The position numbers and the translations under genes are program-made. A model generated the notes under the pieces. It was not told where the DNA came from and ran no database searches. It saw only the letters and a program-made list of their open reading frames with translations. From Chlamydia pneumoniae TW-183 (GTDB taxonomy: Bacteria; Chlamydiota; Chlamydiia; Chlamydiales; Chlamydiaceae): a stretch of DNA of 64,000 bases. This document shows, piece by piece, positions 17,426 to 27,290 of this stretch. Numbering within the stretch: the first letter of the stretch is position 1; each line of letters starts with the position of its first letter. The stretch covers positions 124,001-188,000 of the forward strand of contig NC_005043.1 in the NCBI RefSeq assembly GCF_000007205.1, given 5' to 3'.

Positions 17426-18181
17426 TCATTGTGTCTTAGAGTCAGGAAGAGAATAGACATAGGGAGAAGTTGCCCCGTGTCCTATATCCACAGCTCTTAC
17501 TATAGAAGTCCCTTTAGGAGTCTCGATACTCACCCATAAAGGAAACACAGAAATGTCAGGTTGGGTGAAATACATAAGGATTCCTGTTTCTGATAAGGGG
17601 CCTCGATCTTTAGGCCAGAGCCCCTGCCATGCATTCACAGAGATTGACGTGAGTGGAGCCCCTTCAAAAGAAACTTTGGGAGACCAGGGCTTGTTTTCTT
17701 TTCCTTTAGTCTTGATTACGTTTGCGGGAGCTGGAGATAAAGGAAGATCAAAGATTTGCAAGAAGGCAGGAACTGTAGTGGATTTTCCTACAGGCTCTAG
17801 GCTCTTGGTTCGAGTGTTTAAAGAGAAAAACTGAGAACCTTCAGAAGAGAGCGAAACAACAAAGACTTGTGAAGGTGATTCCAGTTGATGAATGACCGTT
17901 TTCCAAGAAGCTTGTTCTAAAGAAGGGCGTTCTTTATGGGCGATACAGGGAAAATGGATGATCTCTATCCAAACGGTTTTAGGGGTTGTTGATTTGACTA
18001 AAACAAACGTTCTTTGAGACCCTCGACTTAAAACAGTATAGTCTCCAGTCTTAGCAAGAAAAATATTTTCTTGAATTGTTCGTAAAGAACTAGTTTGAGA
18101 GGCAAAAAGACCAGAAAAAGCCGTCGAGAAGAGGAAAGATAGAAAGAGGAATAAGAAGAGTGTTTTTCCTTGCTTTTTCAT
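17426..18181 (-). CDS. Exported protein of unknown function (CT021-like)
   Basis: 251 aa from the ATG at 18181. I prefer this start because it gives a textbook signal peptide (MKKQGKTLFLFLFLSFLF, cleavage around AFSGLFA). A 17-codon-longer version from ATG 18232 would bury the signal sequence; neither start has a good Shine-Dalgarno. The rest is beta-rich and Ser/Thr/Pro-rich with no membrane helix and no motif I recognise. It is divergent from rpmE and is probably periplasmic or outer-surface; its function is unknown. Confidence 0.75.
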   Translation of the reverse strand: MKKQGKTLFLFLFLSFLFSTAFSGLFASQTSSLRTIQENIFLAKTGDYTVLSRGSQRTFVLVKSTTPKTVWIEIIHFPCIAHKERPSLEQASWKTVIHQLESPSQVFVVSLSSEGSQFFSLNTRTKSLEPVGKSTTVPAFLQIFDLPLSPAPANVIKTKGKENKPWSPKVSFEGAPLTSISVNAWQGLWPKDRGPLSETGILMYFTQPDISVFPLWVSIETPKGTSIVRAVDIGHGATSPYVYSLPDSKTQ

Positions 18182-18261
18182 AAGATATTTCTGTAGAATC
18201 CTCTCGAAGTATGTCGAGCTATCATTTGGCATAATAGGATAGCGATTTTGGAGTTGTCAAT

Positions 18262-18591
18262 ATGAAAAAAAATACCCACCCTGAATATAGACAGGTTTTA
18301 TTTGTAGATTCTTCAACAGGGTATAAATTTGTTTGTGGATCTACCTATCAAAGTGAAAAAACTGAAGTTTTTGAAGGTAAAGAGTATCCTGTATGTTATG
18401 TCAGCGTATCCTCTTCTTCTCATCCTTTTTTCACTGGAAGTAAGAAGTTTGTTGATGCTGAAGGTAGGGTAGATAAGTTCTTAAAACGTTATAGTAATGT
18501 AAGACAGCCTGCACAGCAACCTCAGCCTGAAGAAGACGCACTACCTGCTGCTAAAGGAAAGAAAAAAGTTGTAACTAAGAAAAAGAAATAA
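18262..18591 (+). CDS. rpmE: 50S ribosomal protein L31, type B
   Basis: 109 aa. The opening [21 protein letters not shown] and [23 protein letters not shown] are diagnostic of L31. It lacks the zinc-binding CxxC of type A, so it is the zinc-independent B form (RpmE2-like). A Gln/Pro stretch and a Lys-rich tail extend the C-terminus by about 25 residues. A strong terminator follows, so it is a separate unit from prfA. Confidence 0.95.
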   Translation: MKKNTHPEYRQVLFVDSSTGYKFVCGSTYQSEKTEVFEGKEYPVCYVSVSSSSHPFFTGSKKFVDAEGRVDKFLKRYSNVRQPAQQPQPEEDALPAAKGKKKVVTKKKK

Positions 18592-18616
18592 AACTTCTTT
18601 TAGATTTCCCATTTAT

Positions 18617-18659
18617 AAAACCCATTCTCAGGCTCTCAAGCCCGAGAATGGGTTTTTTT
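18617..18659 (+). terminator. Rho-independent terminator of rpmE
   Basis: Perfect 13-bp arms AAAACCCATTCTC and GAGAATGGGTTTT with a 14-nt loop, followed by three more T. This is the clearest intrinsic terminator in the window. Confidence 0.9.
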
Positions 18660-18829
18660 GTGAGGGCTTTCTCTCTTGCAATAGCTTGTATAATACGTTA
18701 TGCTTTCCTAGGTCACGATAATTTTGAAATAGATAACGTTAGATGCCTGTATCAGTATACCAAGGTGTTTTAGAGAATTTTTTATCTGATTCCATTTGAT
18801 ACTGATTTTTCACCACTTTTTAGGGATTC

Positions 18830-19903
18830 ATGAAGAAAAAAGTTGCCGAGTATTTAAACCGTTTAGCAGAAGTCGAAATAAAAATTTCAAATCCTGAAAT
18901 TTTTTCTAATTCTAAAGAATATAGCGCTCTTAGCAAGGAACATTCTTATCTTCTAGAATTGAAAAACGCCTACGATAAAATCTTAAATTTAGAAAAAGTC
19001 CTTGCTGATGATAAGCAAGCTTTAGCTATTGAGAAAGATCCAGAGATGGTCGTTATGCTTGAAGAGGGGATTAACGAAAATAAAGTAGAGCTAGAGAAAT
19101 TAAATAAAATATTAGAAAGCTTATTAGTCCCCCCAGATCCTGATGATGATCTAAATGTCATTATGGAACTACGAGCCGGTACAGGAGGCGAGGAAGCCGC
19201 TCTCTTTGTTGGAGATTGTGTCCGCATGTATCACCTGTACGCCTCCTCTAAGGGATGGAAATACGAGGTACTCTCTGCGTCAGAATCCGATCTTAAGGGA
19301 TATAAGGAATACGTCATGGGGATCTCAGGAACTGGGGTGAAGCGTTTACTTCAGTATGAGGCTGGTACACATCGAGTTCAGAGAGTTCCTGAAACAGAAA
19401 CTCAAGGACGTGTACATACATCTGCAATTACAATCGCTGTCCTTCCAGAACCTTCAGAAGAAGATACAGAGCTTCTTATTAATGAGAAGGATTTAAAAAT
19501 TGATACATTCAGAGCCTCTGGTGCTGGAGGACAGCACGTAAACGTTACTGATTCTGCGGTGAGAATCACACACCTGCCTACAGGTGTTGTAGTTACATGC
19601 CAGGATGAGCGCAGTCAACATAAAAATAAAGATAAGGCCATGCGGATTCTTAAAGCCCGGATTCGTGATGCAGAAATGCAAAAACGCCATAACGAGGCGT
19701 CTGCTATGCGTTCTGCTCAGGTAGGAAGTGGGGATCGTTCCGAGAGAATTCGCACCTATAATTTTTCTCAAAATCGCGTGACTGATCATAGAATCGGATT
19801 AACTTTATATAACTTAGATAAAGTTATGGAAGGAGACCTAGATCCAATTACGACTGCAATGGTGAGTCATGCCTACCACCAGTTACTCGAACATGGAAAT
19901 TAA
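18830..19903 (+). CDS. prfA: Peptide chain release factor 1
   Basis: Releases nascent chains at UAA and UAG. 357 aa, normal for RF1. The catalytic GGQ is at about residues 233-235 in [18 protein letters not shown]; the upstream [20 protein letters not shown] block is RF1-typical. prmC, whose product methylates this GGQ glutamine, overlaps the 3' end by 35 bp. It starts the long plus-strand series running to metG. Confidence 0.97.
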   Translation: MKKKVAEYLNRLAEVEIKISNPEIFSNSKEYSALSKEHSYLLELKNAYDKILNLEKVLADDKQALAIEKDPEMVVMLEEGINENKVELEKLNKILESLLVPPDPDDDLNVIMELRAGTGGEEAALFVGDCVRMYHLYASSKGWKYEVLSASESDLKGYKEYVMGISGTGVKRLLQYEAGTHRVQRVPETETQGRVHTSAITIAVLPEPSEEDTELLINEKDLKIDTFRASGAGGQHVNVTDSAVRITHLPTGVVVTCQDERSQHKNKDKAMRILKARIRDAEMQKRHNEASAMRSAQVGSGDRSERIRTYNFSQNRVTDHRIGLTLYNLDKVMEGDLDPITTAMVSHAYHQLLEHGN

Positions 19904-20759
19904 AAAGGCGATTCAAGAGGGAACCGCTTACCTAGATTATTATGGGGTGCCTCTTTCTGATTGCGAAGCCCTGTATATTCTCATGGATTTATTAGAAGTC
20001 AGTTCAAGGGCAAAGTTATTCGATCTTGTTGGAATTAGCGAAACGATGCTTATGGAGTATCGAAAGAGGCTAGCTTTAAGGGGGCAACGGTGTCCTACTG
20101 CATATCTCAATGGTGCCGTGAGTTTTTTGGGATTAAGATTGAGAGTGGATTCTAGGGTTTTAATTCCCAGGACAGAGACTGAGCTGCTTGCTGAGTATAT
20201 TATCAACTATCTTTTATCTCATTCTGAGATTCAAACTTTTTATGATATTTGTTGTGGTAGTGGGTGTTTAGGGCTAGCTATCAAGAAATCCTGTCCTCAT
20301 GTGGAAGTGGTGCTTTCAGATGTTTGTCCGCAAGCAGTTGCCGTCGCAAATGAAAATGCTAAAAGTAATGGTTTGGATGTAAAGATTCTTCTAGGCGATT
20401 TGTCAGCCCCCTACACTCGTCCTGCAGATGCTTTTGTTTGTAATCCCCCCTATTTGTCTTTTAATGAAATTATTCATATAGATCCCGAAGTGCGTTGTTA
20501 CGAGCCTTGGAAGGCTCTTGTTGGAGGTTCTACGGGTTTGGAGTTTTATCAGCGTATCGCCCAAGAATTGCCTAAGATTGTAACTTCTACAGGAGTCGGT
20601 TGGTTGGAGATTGGATCCAGTCAAGGAGAAAGTATAAAGAATATTTTTTCGAAGCACGGAATTTATGGCCGTCTCCATCAAGATTTGTCTGGACGCGATA
20701 GAATTTTTTTTCTTGAAATGGATGGGAGAGATCCTGTATCCTCGGGGGCTTATTCTTGA
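19869..20759 (+). CDS. prmC: Release factor glutamine methyltransferase (HemK)
   Basis: N5-methylates the GGQ glutamine of release factors using SAM. 296 aa. A helical N-terminal domain is followed by a Rossmann methyltransferase with [15 protein letters not shown] (SAM loop) and the catalytic NPPY at about residues 192-195 (CNPPYLSF). Overlap with prfA suggests translational coupling. Two starts are possible, ATG 19869 (GGTGAG just upstream) or ATG 19893; I keep the longer. Confidence 0.94.
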   Translation: MPTTSYSNMEIKKAIQEGTAYLDYYGVPLSDCEALYILMDLLEVSSRAKLFDLVGISETMLMEYRKRLALRGQRCPTAYLNGAVSFLGLRLRVDSRVLIPRTETELLAEYIINYLLSHSEIQTFYDICCGSGCLGLAIKKSCPHVEVVLSDVCPQAVAVANENAKSNGLDVKILLGDLSAPYTRPADAFVCNPPYLSFNEIIHIDPEVRCYEPWKALVGGSTGLEFYQRIAQELPKIVTSTGVGWLEIGSSQGESIKNIFSKHGIYGRLHQDLSGRDRIFFLEMDGRDPVSSGAYS

Positions 20760-20773
20760 TTTTTTCTGGATAA

Positions 20774-22120
20774 ATGATTAATTCTTTATCGCAAAAGCTA
20801 TCTTCTATTTTTTCTTTTTTGGTTTCTTCTCGTAGAATTAATGAAGAAAATATTTCCGAATCTATTAGAGAAGTTCGTCTGGCTCTCTTGGATGCCGATG
20901 TAAATTATCATGTAGTTAAGGATTTTATTTCTAAAGTTAAAGAAAAAATCCTTGGAGAAGAGATCTGGAAGCATGTTTCCCCAGGGCAACAGTTTATACG
21001 TTGTTTGCATGAGGAATTAGTAGCATTTTTAAGCGATGGAAGAGAAGAGTTTACTATTCAGAAGACGCCTTCGATCATCCTTCTTTGCGGACTCCAGGGG
21101 GCAGGAAAAACAACAACAGCTGCTAAGCTTGCTGATTATGTAATTAAGAATAAGAAAGCAAAAAAAGTCCTTGTGGTTCCTTGTGATCTCAAAAGATTCG
21201 CTGCTGTAGATCAATTAAAAATTTTGGTTGCTCAAACGAAAGCTGAATTTTACCAAAGTCAAGAGAACAAGCCTATTGATGTTGTTGTTAAAGCGCTTGC
21301 ATATGCTAAAGAAAATGGTCATGATTTTGTGATTCTGGATACTGCAGGGCGTCTCAATATAGATAACGAGCTTATGGAAGAGCTGACGGCGATACAAAAA
21401 GTTTCTCAAGCTAATGAGCGTCTTTTTGTGATGAATGTAGCTATGGGGCAAGATGTTTTAGCAACAGTGCAAGCTTTTGATCAGTCTTTAGATCTTACAG
21501 GCGTGATTCTTTCCATGACTGATGGAGATGCTCGAGCAGGCGCTGTTTTCTCAATTAAGCACGTCCTTGGTAAGCCCATTAAATTTGAAGGATGCGGAGA
21601 ACGCATTCAAGATCTTCGTTCATTCGATCCTCAATCTATGGCGGAACGCATTCTTGGAATGGGGGATACCATAAATTTTGTTAAAGAAATGCGCGAGTAT
21701 ATTTCTGAGGAAGAAGACGCTGAGCTAGGTAAAAAACTAGTTACTGCGGCTTTTACTTATGAAGACTATTATAAACAGATGAAAGCATTTCGTCGCATGG
21801 GACCTCTAAGAAAACTTTTGGGAATGATGCCTGGTTTTAATAATGCGAAACCTAGCCAAAAGGAAATCGAGGATTCTGAACAACAGATGAAAAGAACGGA
21901 GGCGATTATCCTGTCCATGACTCCTGAAGAGAGAAAGGAGTTGGTGGAATTGGATATGAGCCGTATGAAGAGGATTGCTTCTGGTTGTGGTTTAACTTTA
22001 GGCGACGTGAACCAGTTTCGAAAACAGATGTCGCAATCGAAAAAATTTTTTAAAGGAATGTCTAAAGGCAAGATGGAACAAGTTAGGAAAAAAATGTCAG
22101 GAGGAAATCAGTGGCGTTAA
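20774..22120 (+). CDS. ffh: Signal recognition particle protein Ffh
   Basis: SRP54 GTPase that with 4.5S RNA targets membrane proteins. 448 aa. An N domain is followed by a G domain with the P-loop GLQGAGKT (106-113), LDTAGR and TDGDARAG, then a Met-rich M domain containing RRMGPLRKLLGMMPGF and the RNA-binding RIASGCGLTLGDVNQF helix. It ends overlapping the rpsP start by 10 bp. Confidence 0.97.
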   Translation: MINSLSQKLSSIFSFLVSSRRINEENISESIREVRLALLDADVNYHVVKDFISKVKEKILGEEIWKHVSPGQQFIRCLHEELVAFLSDGREEFTIQKTPSIILLCGLQGAGKTTTAAKLADYVIKNKKAKKVLVVPCDLKRFAAVDQLKILVAQTKAEFYQSQENKPIDVVVKALAYAKENGHDFVILDTAGRLNIDNELMEELTAIQKVSQANERLFVMNVAMGQDVLATVQAFDQSLDLTGVILSMTDGDARAGAVFSIKHVLGKPIKFEGCGERIQDLRSFDPQSMAERILGMGDTINFVKEMREYISEEEDAELGKKLVTAAFTYEDYYKQMKAFRRMGPLRKLLGMMPGFNNAKPSQKEIEDSEQQMKRTEAIILSMTPEERKELVELDMSRMKRIASGCGLTLGDVNQFRKQMSQSKKFFKGMSKGKMEQVRKKMSGGNQWR

Positions 22121-22470
22121 AAATTCGTTTAAGACAGCAAGGGCGTAGAAATCATGTTGTTTATAGATTAGTGCTCGCAGATGTCGAGTCTCCTCGTGAT
22201 GGTAAATACATAGAATTATTAGGTTGGTACGATCCACATAGCTCTATAAATTATCAGCTGAAAAGTGAACGAATTTTTTATTGGTTAGAGAGGGGAGCCC
22301 AACTTTCTTCGAAAGCTGAAGCTTTAGTAAAGCAGGGAGCTCCAGGAGTGTATAGTGCGCTATTGTCTAAACAAGAAGCTCGTAAGTTAGTTGTTCGTAA
22401 GAAGCGACGTGCTTATAGACAGCGTCGGTCTACACAAAGAGAAGAGGCTGCAAAAGATGCAACTAAGTAG
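22111..22470 (+). CDS. rpsP: 30S ribosomal protein S16
   Basis: 119 aa with GTG start at 22111 inside the ffh coding end; GGAGG (22101) lies upstream. The N-terminal ALKIRLRQQGRRNHVVYR and ESPRDGKYIELLGWYDP are family signatures. The Lys/Arg-rich C-terminal tail (RRAYRQRRSTQREE) is longer than in E. coli S16 (82 aa). The rpsP-trmD-rplS order is the conserved bacterial arrangement. Confidence 0.97.
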   Translation: MALKIRLRQQGRRNHVVYRLVLADVESPRDGKYIELLGWYDPHSSINYQLKSERIFYWLERGAQLSSKAEALVKQGAPGVYSALLSKQEARKLVVRKKRRAYRQRRSTQREEAAKDATK

Positions 22471-22483
22471 GTAGTGAACTGGG

Positions 22484-23569
22484 ATGAAGATCGATATACT
22501 TTCTTTATTCCCAGGTTATTTTGATGGTCCATTGCAAACGAGTATTCTTGGTAGGGCCATAAAGCAGAGACTCTTAGATGTCCAGCTTACAAATCTTCGT
22601 GACTTTGGACTCGGAAAGTGGAAACAAGTTGATGATACTCCGTTTAGTGGTGGTGGGATGCTTTTAATGGCAGAGCCTGTCACTTCAGCTATTAGGAGTG
22701 TAAGAAAGGAGAATTCTAAGGTAATTTACCTCTCTCCTCAAGGAGCTTTGTTGACAGCTGAAAAGAGTCGAGAATTGGCTGCTGCTTCGCATTTGATATT
22801 ACTTTGCGGTCACTACGAAGGTATTGATGAGCGTGCTATAGAGAGCGAAGTGGATGAAGAGATTAGTATAGGGGACTATGTCCTGACTAATGGTGGAATT
22901 GCTGCTCTGGTCCTTATCGATGCAGTTTCTCGTTTTATTCCCGGTGTATTGGGGAATCAAGAGAGTGCTGAGAGAGATTCTTTAGAAAATGGTTTGCTAG
23001 AAGGACCTCAGTATACACGCCCTAGAGAGTTTGAAGGGAAAGAAGTTCCAGAAGTATTGTTGCAAGGGGATCACAAAGCCATTTCTCAGTGGAGATTGGA
23101 GCAAAGTGAGCGTAGAACTTATGAGAGACGTCCTGATTTGTATCTGAACTATCTCTATAAACGCTCGATTGATCACAAATTTGATGAGGAGACTACAACA
23201 AATAGGGATCATTTCAAGTGTGACAAGATTTCTGTAGTACTAGAGGTAAATAAGTTAAAGCGCGCAAAAAATTTTTACTGTAAGGTATTCGGTCTGGATG
23301 CCATGAGCTGCGAGAATAAATTTTGTCTTCCTCATGAAGGCAAAACCATATTCTGGTTACGAGAAGTTCAAGCTGAGAAAAAAAACATAGTGACTCTCTC
23401 CCTTTCCTTAGATTGTGCATGCGAAGAGGACTTTTGTTATCTTCTTAGAAGATGGGAGTTATTTGGTGGAAAGTTGTTAGAAAAGCAAGCTGATGAGCAT
23501 GCTGTATGGGCCCTAGCACAAGATTTAGATGGGCATGCATGGATATTCTCGTGGCATAGGATGAAATAG
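22484..23569 (+). CDS. trmD: tRNA (guanine-N1)-methyltransferase TrmD with C-terminal VOC/glyoxalase-like extension
   Basis: Makes m1G37 in tRNA, preventing +1 frameshifts. Residues 1 to about 235 are a normal Trm[48 protein letters not shown] and [13 protein letters not shown]. The protein continues to 361 aa, where TrmD usually ends near 240-250. From about residue 247 the extension reads [20 protein letters not shown], then [10 protein letters not shown] and [12 protein letters not shown], which looks like a vicinal-oxygen-chelate (glyoxalase/bleomycin-resistance) module. There is no stop or frame break between the parts. The role of the extension is unknown. Confidence 0.93.
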   Translation: MKIDILSLFPGYFDGPLQTSILGRAIKQRLLDVQLTNLRDFGLGKWKQVDDTPFSGGGMLLMAEPVTSAIRSVRKENSKVIYLSPQGALLTAEKSRELAAASHLILLCGHYEGIDERAIESEVDEEISIGDYVLTNGGIAALVLIDAVSRFIPGVLGNQESAERDSLENGLLEGPQYTRPREFEGKEVPEVLLQGDHKAISQWRLEQSERRTYERRPDLYLNYLYKRSIDHKFDEETTTNRDHFKCDKISVVLEVNKLKRAKNFYCKVFGLDAMSCENKFCLPHEGKTIFWLREVQAEKKNIVTLSLSLDCACEEDFCYLLRRWELFGGKLLEKQADEHAVWALAQDLDGHAWIFSWHRMK

Positions 23570-23596
23570 AAGAAAGAGAATTTTAGGTGGTATATT

Positions 23597-23962
23597 ATGG
23601 TGAATTTACTCAAAGAATTAGAACAAGAACAGTGTAGGAATGATCTTCCCGAGTTTCATGTTGGCGATACAATTCGGTTAGCTACAAAGATTTCAGAAGG
23701 TGGTAAAGAACGAGTTCAGGTATTTCAAGGTACTGTGATGGCTCGTCGAGGCGGCGGCTCTGGAGAGACTGTATCCTTGCATCGTGTTGCTTATGGTGAA
23801 GGCATGGAAAAGAGTTTCTTGCTTAATAGTCCTAGGATTGTAAGTATTGAAATTGTTAAGCGCGGTAAAGTTGCTCGAGCTCGTCTGTATTATCTGAGAG
23901 GAAAAACTGGTAAGGCTGCTAAAGTTAAAGAGTTTGTAGGACCTAGATCTTCAAAGAAATAG
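23597..23962 (+). CDS. rplS: 50S ribosomal protein L19
   Basis: 121 aa, family-normal. [22 protein letters not shown] and the C-terminal [15 protein letters not shown] are diagnostic. AGGTGG precedes the ATG. It follows trmD by 27 bp in the usual order. Confidence 0.97.
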   Translation: MVNLLKELEQEQCRNDLPEFHVGDTIRLATKISEGGKERVQVFQGTVMARRGGGSGETVSLHRVAYGEGMEKSFLLNSPRIVSIEIVKRGKVARARLYYLRGKTGKAAKVKEFVGPRSSKK

Positions 23963-24017
23963 TCTGTAGCAAGACTTCATATTGTCTTATTTTGATTTTT
24001 ATAATCTATAGTAGCTT

Positions 24018-24662
24018 ATGAATACTTCTATTTCTGAAATTCAGCGTTTTCTTTCTATGATTGCTTTTGAGAAAGAGCTCGTCTCAGAAGATTTTAGTGT
24101 CGTCGCTGGAATAGATGAAGCTGGAAGAGGGCCACTGGCAGGTCCCGTAGTTGCTAGTGCCTGTATTTTACCTAAGGGAAAGGTATTTCCTGGAGTAAAT
24201 GATAGTAAGAAGCTATCTCCTAAACAACGAGCCCAAGTTCGGGATGCTTTGATGCAAGATCCTGAGGTCTGTTTTGGTATAGGCGTAATTTCTGTAGAGA
24301 GGATAGATCAAGTTAACATTTTAGAAGCCACTAAAGAGGCTATGCTTCAAGCAATATCTTCTTTACCGATATCTCCAGATATTCTTCTTGTGGATGGTCT
24401 TTATTTACCCCATGACATTCCTTGTAAGAAAATCATTCAAGGAGATGCTAAATCTGCATCCATAGCGGCGGCTTCTATTTTAGCAAAAGAACATCGTGAT
24501 GATTTGATGTTACAACTACACAGGCTCTATCCTGAATATGGATTTGATAGACATAAGGGATACGGAACTTCCTTGCATGTAGAAGCAATACGACGTTATG
24601 GTCCCAGTCCCTGCCATAGGAAGAGCTTTTCTCCAATAAAGCAAATGTGTGCTATTGTATGA
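24018..24662 (+). CDS. rnhB: Ribonuclease HII
   Basis: Degrades RNA in RNA-DNA hybrids and removes misincorporated ribonucleotides. 214 aa. The metal-binding DE pair is in [15 protein letters not shown], a further Asp in LVDGLYLP, and the C-terminal [13 protein letters not shown] is typical of RnhB. Its stop overlaps the gmk start as ATGA. Confidence 0.95.
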   Translation: MNTSISEIQRFLSMIAFEKELVSEDFSVVAGIDEAGRGPLAGPVVASACILPKGKVFPGVNDSKKLSPKQRAQVRDALMQDPEVCFGIGVISVERIDQVNILEATKEAMLQAISSLPISPDILLVDGLYLPHDIPCKKIIQGDAKSASIAAASILAKEHRDDLMLQLHRLYPEYGFDRHKGYGTSLHVEAIRRYGPSPCHRKSFSPIKQMCAIV

Positions 24663-25276
24663 ATAAGATCCTAGTTGACTCTCCTTTTTCTCCAGATCAC
24701 CAGAAGTGCTGTCCTAAGCTTTTTACAATTAGTGCTCCTGCTGGAGTTGGAAAGACAACACTTGTCCGTATGTTAGAGCAAGAGTTTTCTTCTGCTTTTG
24801 CTGAGACTATATCGGTAACAACAAGGAAACCTCGAGAGGGTGAAGTCCCAGGTAAAGATTATCATTTTGTTTCCCACGAAGAATTTCAAAGACTTTTGGA
24901 TCGTCAGGCTCTCTTAGAATGGGTGTTCTTATTCGGAGAGTGTTACGGAACAAGTATGTTAGAGATTGAAAGAATTTGGAGCCTAGGGAAGCACGCTGTT
25001 GCTGTTATTGATATCCAAGGAGCCTTGTTTATTCGCTCTCGGATGCCTAGTGTATCTATTTTTATTGCTCCACCTTCACAGGAGGAGTTAGAAAGAAGGT
25101 TAGCTTCACGGGGATCTGAAGAGGGCTCTCAAAGAAAAGAACGGCTGGAGCACAGTCTTATTGAGCTAGCAGCTGCAAATCAGTTTGATTATGTCATTAT
25201 TAACGACGACTTAAATCAAGCGTACAGGGTTTTAAAAAGCATTTTTATAGCTGAAGAACATAGGAACATATTATGA
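24659..25276 (+). CDS. gmk: Guanylate kinase
   Basis: Phosphorylates GMP to GDP. I choose ATG 24659 (205 aa) because it overlaps the rnhB stop as ATGA; a GTG four codons earlier is less likely. The P-loop is [11 protein letters not shown]; the GMP-binding region includes [21 protein letters not shown] and the VIDIQGA strand. It ends with another ATGA overlap into the next gene. Confidence 0.95.
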   Translation: MNKILVDSPFSPDHQKCCPKLFTISAPAGVGKTTLVRMLEQEFSSAFAETISVTTRKPREGEVPGKDYHFVSHEEFQRLLDRQALLEWVFLFGECYGTSMLEIERIWSLGKHAVAVIDIQGALFIRSRMPSVSIFIAPPSQEELERRLASRGSEEGSQRKERLEHSLIELAAANQFDYVIINDDLNQAYRVLKSIFIAEEHRNIL

Positions 25277-25566
25277 TTAAAAAAGATCGTTTCACTAATG
25301 AAAAGTTAAATAAGCTTTTCGATAGTCCTTTTAGCCTAGTGAACTACGCGATTAAACAAGCAAAGATCAAAATTGCCAAAGGCGATGTTCGCTCCTCTAA
25401 TGTTGCGATCGAAACACTCGTCTTGTTAGATAGAGAAGGGATACAGCCTGAGTTTACTGAAGAGATTGTAGTAACTGCTAGCCCTACTGTGGAAAGAAAG
25501 AGATCAGAACATACAAATTCTAGAAAAAAAGATCCCTCAGCATATACTTGGAGTGATGTAAAGTAA
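25273..25566 (+). CDS. rpoZ: Probable RNA polymerase omega subunit
   Basis: 97 aa. The segment [19 protein letters not shown] resembles the omega motif in which a Ser/Tyr-Leu-Val helix leads to an A-x-A-R-like helix, and [15 protein letters not shown] fits the following helix. A position directly after gmk, as in many bacteria, supports omega. Similarity is weak, so the function is inferred from context as much as from sequence. It overlaps gmk (ATGA) and metG (TAATG). Confidence 0.65.
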   Translation: MIKKDRFTNEKLNKLFDSPFSLVNYAIKQAKIKIAKGDVRSSNVAIETLVLLDREGIQPEFTEEIVVTASPTVERKRSEHTNSRKKDPSAYTWSDVK

Positions 25567-27221
25567 TGCCACAAAAAGTCCTGATTACTTCAGCTTTACC
25601 CTATGCTAATGGTCCGCTACATTTTGGACATATTGCAGGAGTCTATCTTCCTGCAGATGTGTATGCAAGATTCCGTAGATTGTTAGGAGACGATGTCCTT
25701 TATATTTGTGGTTCCGATGAATTTGGCATAGCGATCACCTTAAATGCGGATCGTGAGGGGTTGGGGTATCAAGAGTACGTGGATATGTACCATAAGTTAC
25801 ATAAAGATACTTTTGAGAAGTTAGGGTTTGCTTTGGATTTCTTTTCTAGGACGACGAACCCTTTTCATGCTGAGCTTGTCCAAGATTTTTATTCCCAACT
25901 TAAAGCGTCTGGATTGATTGAAAATCGCATATCTGAACAACTGTATTCAGAACAAGAACAACGTTTTCTTGCGGATCGTTATGTAGAAGGGACGTGTCCT
26001 CGGTGCGGTTTTGATCATGCTCGAGGAGACGAGTGTCAGAGCTGTGGTGCGGATTATGAGGCTATAGATTTAATCGACCCTAAGTCTAAGATTTCTGGGG
26101 TTGAGTTAGTAAAAAAAGAGACTGAGCACTCATATTTTCTTTTGGACCGTATGAAAGACGCTCTACTTTCTTTTATTCAGGGATGCTATTTACCTGATCA
26201 TGTCCGTAAATTTGTTGTTGATTACATAGAACATGTCAGGTCTCGAGCCATTACTCGAGATTTATCTTGGGGGATTCCTGTTCCAGACTTTCCTGGAAAG
26301 GTGTTTTATGTATGGTTTGACGCTCCTATAGGATATATCAGTGGAACTATGGAATGGGCAGCTTCTCAAGGAAACCCTGACGAATGGAAGCGTTTCTGGC
26401 TTGAAGACGGTGTAGAGTATGTCCAGTTTATAGGTAAAGATAATCTTCCTTTCCATTCTGTAGTTTTCCCAGCTATGGAATTGGGTCAGAAACTTGACTA
26501 TAAAAAAGTTGATGCCCTCGTAGTTTCAGAGTTTTATCTTTTAGAAGGACGGCAATTCAGTAAATCCGAGGGCAATTATGTGGATATGGACAAGTTTTTG
26601 AGTTCCTATTCCTTAGACAAATTGCGCTATGTATTGGCGGCTACAGCTCCTGAAACTTCGGATAGTGAGTTTACTTTCCTTGATTTTAAGACTCGTTGTA
26701 ATTCTGAGTTGGTAGGAAAGTTTGGGAATTTTATAAACCGAGTTCTTGCTTTTGCAGAAAAGAATCACTATGACAAGCTTTCTTATCATTCTGTGGTTTT
26801 AGAAGATAGTGACAGGGCATTTCTTGAAGAAGCGCGTCAACTTGTTCGAGATGCTGAGAAGTGCTACAGAGAGTATAGTTTACGTAAGGCTACGAGTGTG
26901 ATTATGTCACTGGCAGCTTTAGGGAATGTCTATTTTAACCAACAAGCACCTTGGAAGCTATTGAAAGAAGGGACTCGTGAGCGTGTTGAGGCCATTTTAT
27001 TCTGCGCATGTTATTGTCAGAAGTTGTTAGCTTTAATTTCTTATCCTATTATTCCCGAAAGCGCTGTAGCTATTTGGGAGATGATCTCACCAAAATCTTT
27101 AGAAAATTGCAATTTGGATACGATGTATGCTAGGGATCTATGGAAAGAAGAAATTCTTGATGTTATAAACGAAGAATTTCATTTGAAGTCCCCCAGGTTA
27201 TTATTTACTACTGTAGAGTAG
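25566..27221 (+). CDS. metG: Methionyl-tRNA synthetase
   Basis: 551 aa class I synthetase. The HIGH motif is HFGH (19-22) in [15 protein letters not shown]; the KMSKS loop is altered to [11 protein letters not shown] four-Cys zinc knuckle [18 protein letters not shown] lies at about residues 144-161. There is no C-terminal EMAP/OB tRNA-binding domain, consistent with the length. It starts with a 1-nt overlap with the upstream gene (TAATG) and ends the long plus-strand series. Confidence 0.97.
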   Translation: MPQKVLITSALPYANGPLHFGHIAGVYLPADVYARFRRLLGDDVLYICGSDEFGIAITLNADREGLGYQEYVDMYHKLHKDTFEKLGFALDFFSRTTNPFHAELVQDFYSQLKASGLIENRISEQLYSEQEQRFLADRYVEGTCPRCGFDHARGDECQSCGADYEAIDLIDPKSKISGVELVKKETEHSYFLLDRMKDALLSFIQGCYLPDHVRKFVVDYIEHVRSRAITRDLSWGIPVPDFPGKVFYVWFDAPIGYISGTMEWAASQGNPDEWKRFWLEDGVEYVQFIGKDNLPFHSVVFPAMELGQKLDYKKVDALVVSEFYLLEGRQFSKSEGNYVDMDKFLSSYSLDKLRYVLAATAPETSDSEFTFLDFKTRCNSELVGKFGNFINRVLAFAEKNHYDKLSYHSVVLEDSDRAFLEEARQLVRDAEKCYREYSLRKATSVIMSLAALGNVYFNQQAPWKLLKEGTRERVEAILFCACYCQKLLALISYPIIPESAVAIWEMISPKSLENCNLDTMYARDLWKEEILDVINEEFHLKSPRLLFTTVE

Positions 27222-27250
27222 AGCTCGAGGTCTTTTCTTTTTAGAATCCT

Positions 27251-27290
27251 GATCTGTAGGTGTAATTACAGATCTGCATAATTTTTCTTA
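27251..27290 (+). terminator. Possible terminator after metG, overlapping the recD2 coding end
   Basis: 8-bp arms GATCTGTA and TACAGATC with an 8-nt loop, followed on the plus strand by TGCATAATTTTTC. The hairpin includes the recD2 stop codon region. Moderate stem, moderate T-run. Confidence 0.4.
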
